From: Parastagonospora avenae f. sp. tritici 18332-5
Lineage: Eukaryota > Ascomycota > Dothideomycetes > Pleosporales > Phaeosphaeriaceae
Length of the DNA stretch: 64,000 nt
Reading direction: 5' to 3'
NCBI GenBank assembly: GCA_022559985.1
Contig: JAFJTR010000020.1
Span: 328,582-392,581 of the forward strand
The notes under the pieces are model-generated. The model did not search any database, was not told the origin of the DNA, and saw only the letters and a program-made list of their open reading frames with translations. The stretch's first letter is position 1, and each line of letters begins with the position of its first letter. A program made the translations under genes and the position numbers. Positions 56,030-64,000 of this stretch are shown one piece after another.

Positions 56030-57264
56030 ACACTTAACACGACCTACCCCAACAACAAGTACGAAGGATGTTTCGAAGACGCGGTGGGCGGGACCGGAGC
56101 ACGACTCCTCGATGGTCCGTTCTTCAACGGCAGCTCGAGCTTGACTCAGCAGAGCTGTAAAGCGTGAGCAACTCATTCCACTCCCCAGATGTTGGCGTAG
56201 TCCACATGCTCACTTCTCCGCAGGTTCTGTACCAGGAAATCGACCGCCGCACCCGCTGCGCCATACAGATACTTCGGAACGGAGAACGGCCAAGACTGCC
56301 GCTGTGGTAACAGCTACAAGCACTCCAGGGCGACCAAGATATGCAGGACTGCTTGCAGGGGTAACAACAAGCAGGCATGCGGTGGCACTAATGCCCTCAA
56401 CGTCTGGGTTAACCAAGACTTTGTGGCCGGAGGAACCAGCACAGTAAGTTTTTTTCTTCTTGATCGGTTGCGCAGGCTGCAGAGCCAGACTGCCGTTGGA
56501 CGTGATCCAGGGGTAAGTATAGTATCGTTTGCGCTTCGGCCCCGACACAAGATACTCTTGTGATTGAACTGGCAGGCTTTGGCAGATGCGATACGGCGAT
56601 TTAAGAATATTCTATCTCGAAATTTCGACATGTGCGAACGAACATCCGAGATCAATCCCAAACGACATGTCCACAACAAGCTACATTGGCACGAAGACTT
56701 TGGTAAGTACCTCTACTCGCTGCCTCAGATATCTCGCTGACTTTCAAGATGCTAGACTGTTCAGTCATTACGGCTCACGACCATCATCTTCTGCAAAATG
56801 CCTCGTCCAATATCAACTGTCAAGCTTCGACATGACTAGATTGCTTAGGATCAAATCTGCCAATTGCTGCTCGGACGATTACTAACCTCGGGATCATGCT
56901 AACACTGCGCCGATATGCTGTGACATTTAGCAAACTGACACATCAACAGAAGAAGCCATCCGTAAACAGCTACCCTACCCAGGGCGCTGGAGAAAACCGG
57001 CCACCCATGTGGGTCGGTGACGGTGTTGATGAGCCATACTTCCCAGATGACTCGAAGTACTGGGAGGGCCAGGAGCCAGCGCCCGCTGACAAGCCCAAGC
57101 CGACATCTGGAACAAAGCCCAAGCCAGGAAACGCTGGATATCCTGCTAACAGCAAGCCGAGCCCTAAGCCTGCTAGTGGTTACAAGGCCACAAAGCCCTC
57201 GGGATATCCTGCGAATCCTGCCAATCCTGCCAAGAGATGGCTGAGCAGATTTAACTTGTGGTGA
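56030..57264 (+). CDS. WSC-domain protein with proline-rich tail, 5' end unresolved
   Basis: Two exons are clear: 56030-56163 and 56224-56443, joined over a 60-nt intron. They encode a WSC domain: YEGCFEDAVGGTGARLLDGP, SLTQQSCKAFCTRKS across the junction, YRYFGTENGQDCRCGNSY, and NNKQACGGTNALNVW, with the expected eight-Cys pattern. The next coding exon starts at 56950 in the matching phase and encodes a Pro/Lys-rich tail with repeats (KPKPTSG, KPKPGN, SGYPANPANPAK). The intervening 506 bp is far longer than other introns here and contains open stretches that may be extra exons. WSC domains bind glycans in cell-wall sensors and secreted proteins; no membrane segment is seen after it. A 48-nt intron at 57261-57308 would extend the C terminus by a few residues. 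The gene lacks a confirmed signal-peptide exon (see findings) and may be a pseudogene. Confidence 0.6.
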
Positions 57265-58325
57265 GTAATTTGACTAACCATTAGTTGGAATTTGGAGGAA
57301 GCTTTCAGGTTCAGAAAGCATAGGCAATGGTTCACAGTAAGTCGCCAATACTCCTTGTTTCGTCTCATGCTGATTGCAATAGCTCGTTTAGTAGCATGGC
57401 GATGCATTTTCGTTCGTTTGGTTCGACGACAAAGACCACTCACCTGTTAGAAAGTGGTCTGACTAGTGCTTAAAATGTATAAGTCGTTCACACATCTGAT
57501 GTGTCCCGTTTCCGTTCCCTTTGCGTGTTGTGATGTGATTATGTCTTTTACCGTTCTCCCACGTCGGGTTTGAGTGTGACCCGTTCCCGGCTCACATCAA
57601 TGCTCAGGCTTCTAGCATGACTTCTCTTGCTGTCTAGTCCCGCAGATGACAGCTTGCAGCGGATGATATCTGCAGCGGATGCCCTTCTCTGACCGGTTCC
57701 TCGGAGTTGGAATGCGCAAGATGGCGACGCACACGTTTGAGTATGACTGGACGCTGGACCGCCGTGTCGTCCTTGCGTCTCAATAATTGTTGGAGGACGT
57801 CATGTGATTACCGACACATGACCTTCCAAGAACATTCCAAGGTAATACTGCATGGAACGGAGACTGGAAGATAGCGTAGCGCTAGCTGTGATACACCAAG
57901 AAGTGACTGTGAAGAGTCACGGAGTACGACTGCTCTCACCTGAATTTTACCATCTCTTTGCTAGCATAGGCGACGTCATGTATGCGCTGTGTGTGATACT
58001 GTGAGACTTTCGAACGGGGTTCGGGTCAATTGAATGATGGTGAACGGCGCGGCCACTCAAACGGCACGGAGGAAAGCGGCCTGGCCAGGTGGCAACCGTG
58101 CGCAAGCAGGGTCCTGGCAAAATGTGGAGTCGTGCGCGCCGGTGATGAACCTTTCGGCTGCCCCATAAACAAGTCCTGGTAACCGGGACTTCTCCTTTGC
58201 TACCTTCCGAGTACTACTTTTTAATTGTAACCCTTCTCGACCTTCACTTCACAGGATCGGCCTAGTTGATAGACGGCTTGCCAATACTTCTCTCTATCAC
58301 CTGCGCCTCCTTAATTCTGCCCACC
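57265..58325. promoter_or_regulatory. Intergenic with ERG9 promoter
   Basis: About 1 kb. The right half is the upstream region of ERG9, ending in a CT-rich leader with CCACC before the ATG. Two short inverted repeats stand out: GTCATGTG/CACATGAC at 57799-57822 and GTGACT/AGTCAC at 57903-57920. No gene is supported. Confidence 0.5.
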
Positions 58326-59951
58326 ATGCCGAGCCCATTGAACATGTTGTACTATGCGGTCCACCCCAGCGAACTGCGGTCAATGATCCAATGGTATGTA
58401 GATTTGGCAACCACATCAAGTGTTTGGTGTCGCTACATGCAGTCTGCTAACAATGCGCGCAGGAAAGTGTGGCACAACCCCGTTCACGAGCGCGACGAGT
58501 CCAAAGAGACGGAGAGTCTCAAGCGATGCTTCTTCTTCCTCGAGAAGACGAGCCGGAGTTTTGCCGCTGTCATACTGGAGCTGCACCCCGAACTTCTCGT
58601 GCCCGTAGCGCTCTTTTACCTCATCCTGCGCGGTCTCGACACGGTGGAGGACGACATGTCGATACCGTTGGAGAAGAAGGAGCCAATCCTGCGGGATTTC
58701 CAGAACCTCCTGGAGCAGGATGGCTGGACGTTTAACGATAACGGCCCGAACGAGAAGGACAGGCAGCTGCTTGTCGAGTTCAACGTGGTGATTGAGGAGT
58801 TCAAGAAGATCAAGCCGGCGTACCGGGATATCATCAAGGACATTACGAAGCGCATGGGTAACGGCATGGCAGACTATGCGAACAACGCCGAGCACAACAT
58901 CAACGGAGTCAACACCATCAAGGACTACGAGCTCTACTGCCATTACGTCGCTGGTCTCGTGGGCGAGGGCTTGACGCGATTGTTTGTTGAGGCTGGTCTT
59001 GCCAACGAAGCATTACTGAGGAAGCCAGAGCTCATGGAGTCCATGGGCCAGTTCCTCCAGCAAGTGAACATCACCCGCGACATCAAAGAAGACCTGGACG
59101 ACGGACGGCGATTCTGGCCACGTGAGATCTGGTCCAAGCATGTGGACAACTTCGAGGACATGTTCAAGCCTGAGAACAAGGAGAAGGCACTTGCCGCGAG
59201 TTCAGAAATGATCCTCACAGCCCTCACCCGGGCGGACGACTGTCTCTACTACCTCGCAGGTCTTCGAGAGCAGAGTGTCTTCAACTTTTGCGCCATCCCA
59301 CAGTCCATGGCTATCGCTACCCTAGAAGTCTGTTTCCAAAACTACGCCATTTTCCAGAAGAATGTCAAGATCACCAAGGGACAGGCATGCCAATTGATGA
59401 TTGAGTCAACACAGAATCTGGAACTGGTGTGCCAGGTTTTCAAACAATACACACGAAAGATCCACCAGAAGAATAACCCAAATGACCCAAATTTCCTGAA
59501 AATCAGCATTGCTCTGGGCAGGGTGAGTTGAGACGAGAGATGCGAATGAAGCAAGCTGACACCCACACAGATAGAACAGTTCATCGAGTCCATCTTTCCA
59601 TCACAGAAGCCGCCGGCGAAGGAGACGCCTGCCAGTGTCGAGGAAGCTGCGAAGAAGAAGAAACAAGACGAGGAGGACAAGTGGGATCTGATTTACATGA
59701 TCTCGGCGGTGCTGCTAACTGTCGGCGTTATCTCATTCTTCATGGTAAGCTTCAACGTCTTTTCTCGTTCGGTCCATGCTAATAATCTCTAGCTTTTCGT
59801 CGCCTACCTGGCGGGTGCTCGCTTCGACATTGCTTACTACCAGGCCAAAGAACAGTTCGGACAGCTCCTTGGCTGGGGCGCGTCGAATGCCACGAAGATC
59901 GCTGAGGTCACAAAGGTCGTGGAGGCAGCTCCGGGCCACAGCGAGCTTTAA
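58326..59951 (+). CDS. ERG9: Squalene synthase (farnesyl-diphosphate farnesyltransferase)
   Basis: Four exons, 58326-58393, 58463-59522, 59571-59744 and 59793-59951, encode 486 aa. The enzyme joins two farnesyl diphosphates to squalene on the ER membrane, the first committed step to ergosterol. Signature motifs: FFFLEKTSRSFAAVI, the Asp-rich Mg/diphosphate site DTVEDD near residue 81, DYELYCHYVAGLVGEGL, the second Asp-rich site NITRDIKEDLDDGR near residue 224, and FCAIPQSMAIATLE. A linker with Pro/Lys (PSQKPPAKETPASVEEAAKK) leads to the C-terminal anchor (LIYMISAVLLTVGVISFF, then MLFVAYLAGARF across the last junction). The ATG at 58326 (CCACCATG) gives the family start SPLNMLYYAVHPSELRSMIQ; an upstream in-frame extension is not conserved. 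Confidence 0.96.
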
Positions 59952-60673
59952 GGATAAGCTTACAGGCCCTCATGTCTATATGTATTATAATTGCTGGCAC
60001 CATGTTCTTCCGGCCAGGTACGCATTTAACAAAATTCTAATGTAACTGTTCACATCAATAGCCGGGAGGTGGCTTCAGTGAAATAAACATAGCACGGATG
60101 TCAAATTCCAATCCCGCCCTCTTAATGGCAGTGATTGGGCCGAGAAGTGCTTATATCAGAATGCGTTTTGCTCGGCGACGAGGCTGTTCTTGGGCTGATG
60201 CTATGGTGGCATCAGCGCATTACAGCGATGCGGACATACTTCCTCTTAGACAGCAAAATGCAATCCTTTTGCCAACAAAGTTCACTTGGTGACCTTGTGT
60301 GCGAGTTGGAGACAGTGGTGAGACGCCGACGGAGGTGGCCAATCAGGGCTTAGCGCAAGCGGTCCCTCTATGGCACCTGCATTTTCTCGTCTTCTTGGGG
60401 AAAGCAGACACAAGCCCGCACCCAATTTCACCACGCCACAACCAAATAATCCGCTGTAGATCCTTCCGCTGCCTATCGAAGACAGCCCCGCGACTGCGCC
60501 TGTAGAGAAATCGCCTGGCGCGACTTTGACGGCCCCACCTTCACATTAGACGCCCGCCAACAGACCACATCCACCTCCGACACGACCACCTGCGACCTCG
60601 CTCGCAACTCGACTTGGCTATCAACAGCACTCTAATTTCTCTACACACCCTTTACGCTCACCACACAGTCACA
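59952..60673. promoter_or_regulatory. ERG9 3' flank and eIF4E promoter
   Basis: The left part is the 3'UTR of ERG9. From about 60410 the + strand is CA/CT-rich up to the eIF4E ATG, forming its leader. No further gene is seen. Confidence 0.5.
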
Positions 60674-61547
60674 ATGGCCGACGTGGCGACTGCACCCAAG
60701 CCCGACCAGCAGGTCCCGCTTGATACGATTCCCATCTCGCCTACGGAGGGCTCAGGCGACAGCACCAACGAGAAGTCGTCCACCAGCAACACCACAAACG
60801 AGGGCGACGTCCGCACCGTCTTCCACGACCCCGAGAACTTCAACGTCAAGCACCCGCTCATGAACACATGGTCGCTATGGTTCACCAAGCCGCCGAGCGG
60901 CAAAGTACGTTTCAGTGCACTGTGCTATACTATGGCTTAGCTAACATGTGCAGGGCGACAACTGGGCGGACCTGCTGAAGGAAGTTATTTCGTTTGACTC
61001 AGTCGAGGAGTTCTGGGGCATCTACGTACGTCTTGTGCGGCTCACACATGCATTCCTGTACTGATCATGTGTGCAGAACAACATCACCCCTACCTCCGAT
61101 CTTGCGCTCAAGTCCGACTACCATCTCTTCAAGAAGGGCGTACGACCCGAGTGGGAAGACGCGCAGAACAAGCACGGAGGCAAGTGGGCGTTCCAGTTCA
61201 AGGACAAGAAGGCCATCAACATTGACGCACTCTGGCTGCACGTCATGCTTGCTGCCATTGGAGAGAACCTCGAGGACGAGGAGGACAACGAGGTCATGGG
61301 CGTTGTCGTCAACGTTCGACGAGGCTTCTACCGTATCGGCCTCTGGACGCGGACGGTTGGTCGCGCTATTCCGGGCGACGGCGGCAAGGCCCGCACCACT
61401 GAGCAGGGCAAGGAAGTGCTCCTCAAGATCGGCAAGCGGTTCAAGCAGTCTCTCCAGCTCAACGACAAGGAGGCCGTAGAGTTCTCTGGTCACACCGACG
61501 CTGCACATGCCGGCAGCACCCGTGCGAAGGCCAAATTCGTCGTCTAA
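60674..61547 (+). CDS. Translation initiation factor eIF4E
   Basis: Three exons, 60674-60904, 60954-61025 and 61077-61547, encode 257 aa. Introns are 49 and 51 nt. The N-terminal ~60 residues are a variable Ser/Thr/Asn-rich extension. The cap-binding core follows: HPLMNTWSLWFTKPPSGK, then NWADLLKEVISFDSVEEFWG, the cap-stacking Trp in GVRPEWEDAQNKHGGKWAF, and DALWLHVMLAAIGE. The eIF4G-binding and cap-phosphate contacts (RRGFYRIGLWTRT, KIGKRFKQSL) are conserved. eIF4E recognises the 7-methylguanosine cap and, with eIF4G and eIF4A, recruits the 43S complex. It is the orthologue of yeast Cdc33. Confidence 0.95.
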
Positions 61548-62126
61548 TCAAGCCCAAGACACAGCAAGCTTACCAGCGTCGAGCAAGGCGAACACCAAGC
61601 TCGACCCAATCACCGGTTTCCTTACTTCATTAAACTGCCGTGCGCGTTCTCTTGAATGAATTGCGCCCTCGTTATTTACTCCTGGATGGACTAAAAGTAC
61701 TCAACACTGGTCATGATTACGGGATGGGATTTACGGCATGGCGTATGCATGGGCGGCGACAGGTGATATCGGGTTTCTGACATGCTTCATCTGATCATGA
61801 GAATTATACCCAGCTTGAAGGTATTTGATAGACTGAAGCTCTCTCATCTAGCATAACTACGAATGGAAAGATAGATGCACTGTTCCTGCGCCATGCTGAG
61901 CTTACTGTACTTTTTTTTAGTGTACCTGGGACTGCGGTCGGCGGTGGAGTGAACTCGCAATTCGCAATCACCAGACCCCAGATGGCACTAGCGCTGGTGA
62001 CGTCGACCTGTGGCTGAACGTGCGGCGCAGGAATTTCGGAAGGTACATGCGGCCCCGACGCGCGCCCAACGCTACATAACAAGTCACTGTTCCTTCACTC
62101 CTTCCCCATATTTGATATACGCAACC
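61548..62126. other. eIF4E 3' flank and DnaJ promoter
   Basis: Contains the eIF4E 3'UTR and a poly-T run near 61912-61918. The DnaJ leader, from about 62080, is CT/CA-rich. The minus-strand frames here lack motifs. Confidence 0.45.
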
Positions 62127-63998
62127 ATGGTCGTAGAAACAGCATACTATGACGCCCTCGGCGTAACGCCCACGGCAAGCGAACTCGAAATCAAGAAGGC
62201 ATACCGCAAACTTGCGATCAAACTGCATCCCGGTAGCCAGCGCCCGCACGAATAGAAATAGAAATGTAGCGAATGCTTACACGGCCGCAGACAAGAACCC
62301 AGGCGATGAAACCGCGCACGCAAAGTTCCAAGAAGTGTGTTGACCGCCTTTTACATTCGGGCCTCTGCGCCTTTTCAGCAGTGTTGTAGGATAGCGGGGC
62401 TCACACCATGACAGATTGGAGAGGCATACCAGATTCTGAGCGACGACCAGCTGCGAGCAGCGTACGACAAGCATGGAAAGGAAGGAGCGATGCCGAGCAG
62501 CGGGTTTGGTACGAATCTTCTACACACAAGTTTACATGTACGGAGCGCTGACTAGGCAACAGAGGACCCGTCCGAGTTCTTCACCATGATCTTTGGTGGA
62601 GAAGCCTTTGTAGACTGGTATGCTATATGCGACGAGACATGTTGCCTCGACAGAGGGAGCGCGAACGCAGGCTGACTTGTGTAGGATCGGCGAGATATCG
62701 CTGATGAAGGACCTCACCAAGACCATGGAGATCTCCATGCGCGAGATGGAGGAGCAGGAAGCTGCAGCTGCAGAGGCTGAGAAGGTGGCTGAAGTGTCAG
62801 GCTCAGCGGAAGCAGCAGGACAGACGACTGGTACTACTGGTGCTGCTCCCGCGACCGGGCCCATAGATCCTGCCACAACCCCAAGTGCTGCCGCCAAAGC
62901 AAAGGAGGCCGAGGCTGAAGCGGAGCAAGCAGGAGCACATGCTGCAGGCGCACCGCCAGCATATGGTGCGCCGCTGCCTGCATACGCGGAACCCGCTGCT
63001 GAGTCGTCTACTGCTACTGGTAGCACCACCACTACCCCAGCCGCAGCATCCGGCTCGAGCACACCGCAGACACGAGGCATACCTATCCGAGCCGCCATCA
63101 TGGACAAGTCGGAAGAGGATGCACGTATGGAGGCTGCAGGTATGACGGACGCTGAGAAGGAGCTGCGCGAGAAGCAGAAGAAGAAGGCCGGCTTGACCAA
63201 GGAGCAGCGAGAAGAGCTAGCAGCATACGAATTGGAGCGCAAGAAGATCCGAGAAGAGCGCATCGCTAACCTTTCCAAGAAGCTCATAGATCGCATCTCT
63301 GTCTGGACCGAGACCGACAAGGCCAGCGACGTCACCGCCGCCTTCAAAGACAAGATTCGATTAGAGATTGAAAACCTCAAGATGGAATCCTTTGGTATTG
63401 AGATCCTTCACGCCATTGGTACAACATACACCATGAAGGCTTCGTCCTTCCTCAAGTCTCAGAAATTCCTCGGCATTTCTGGTTTCTTCAGCCGCATCAA
63501 GGACAAGGGTACATTGGTGAAGGACACTTGGAGCACCATGTCTGCTGCGATAGACGCGCAGCTGACCATGGAAGAGATGGCCAAGCTAGAAGAGGCGGGT
63601 GGTGAGGCATGGACTGATGAGAAGAAGGCCGAGTATGAGAAGAAGGTCACGGGCAAGATCCTCGCAGCCGCGTGGAGAGGCAGCAAGTTTGAGATTCAGA
63701 GTGTGCTGCGCGATATCTGTGATGAAGTTTTGAACGACAAAAAGGTCAAGCTGGATAAGCGCGTAGAGCGAGCACAAGCGCTGATGATCATTGGAGAGAT
63801 GTTCCAGAAGGTAGGCATTTTCCATCACAGCACTGTGGTTGAATTCACACTAACAACGTATAGGCTGAACGCGATCCCGAAGAAGAAGGCGACTTCATGG
63901 CCTTCGAGCAGCTCATGGCTGAGGCCAATGCAAAGAAGGAAAACAAGCACGAGAAGCACCATCACGACAAGAAGGAAAAGAAGAAGGAGAAGGCATAA
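62127..63998 (+). CDS. DnaJ protein with DnaJ-X domain (Caj1/Djp1 type)
   Basis: Six exons, 62127-62232, 62291-62334, 62415-62508, 62563-62617, 62685-63810 and 63864-63998, encode 519 aa; the stop lies two bases before the window end. The J domain is at the N terminus: TAYYDALGVTPTASELEIKK, the HPD motif at residues 34-36 (its Asp codon is split by intron 1), and FQEIGEAYQILSDDQLRAAY. An Ala/Glu/Thr/Pro-rich low-complexity linker of ~120 residues follows. A DnaJ-X domain (PF14308) then spans KKLIDRISVWTETDKASDVT, SFGIEILHAIGTTYTMKASS, LGISGFFSRIKDKG and KILAAAWRGSKFEIQSVLRD. The C terminus is a Lys/His/Glu tail. Yeast relatives are Caj1 and Djp1, Hsp70 cochaperones, the latter helping peroxisomal and ER-routed import. 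The exact orthology is open. Confidence 0.92.
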
Positions 63999-64000
63999 TA

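Noticed and set aside
62532..63380. 282-codon minus-strand frame
   Set aside because: Antisense shadow of the Ala/Glu-rich DnaJ exon, whose + frame has conserved DnaJ-X motifs.
1..64000. CRISPR arrays, operons with ribosome-binding sites, riboswitches
   Set aside because: The gene structure is eukaryotic throughout; no regularly spaced repeats were seen.

Overview
The window is nuclear DNA of a filamentous ascomycete, most likely a Dothideomycete of the Pleosporales type. The evidence is the many short introns (about 42-83 nt, with GTAAGT/GTATGT-like donors and CTNAC/CTGAC-like branch sites), the compact genes on both strands, and families such as a fungal rhodopsin-domain receptor, Pil1/Lsp1, Rtc5 and a WSC-domain protein. 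The species assignment is inference from gene content. No tRNA, rRNA, CRISPR array, intact transposon or virus was recognised.

Layout. 1-19.6 kb: a gene end cut by the left edge, a seven-helix Pth11-like receptor, an unknown 183-aa protein, a truncated and a full-length F-box gene, RTC5 (TLDc), mitochondrial bL36m, a Gfo/Idh-type dehydrogenase, an eisosome Pil1/Lsp1 gene, a metaxin/Sam37-like gene and, divergent from it, a conserved unknown gene. 19.6-27.4 kb: a gene desert of normal base composition with one 34-codon ORF behind a convincing 5'UTR-like stretch. 27.4-40.2 kb: a beta-hydroxyacid dehydrogenase, a secreted GH5 glucanase with a C-terminal X2-like module, a CFIm68-like RNA-binding protein, SSS1 (Sec61 gamma), a DCAF11-like WD40 protein and UTP4. 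40.2-45.7 kb: a second desert; its right part looks like a long, spliced leader of a G1 cyclin gene. 45.7-57.4 kb: the cyclin, a small tail-anchored-like protein, an MFS transporter, a full-size ABCC-type transporter and a WSC-domain gene with a damaged or unresolved 5' end. 57.4-64 kb: ERG9 (squalene synthase), eIF4E and a DnaJ-X protein, all on +.

Most genes are core cell biology: translation (eIF4E, bL36m), ribosome assembly (UTP4), RNA 3'-end processing (CFIm68-like), ER translocation (SSS1), mitochondrial outer-membrane import (metaxin), plasma-membrane domains (Pil1), sterol synthesis (ERG9) and the cell cycle (cyclin). The accessory part is the receptor, the F-box pair, the MFS-ABC pair, the GH5 enzyme and the WSC gene. 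I saw no clear new multi-gene system. The best leads are the structured cyclin leader, the isolated transcript-like unit in the first desert, the WSC gene with an in-frame stop at its signal-like 5' end, two introns whose retention keeps the reading frame, and a GC-AG intron.

Exon joins were built by hand from splice signals, phase and family conservation; every full model given below has a total coding length divisible by three.
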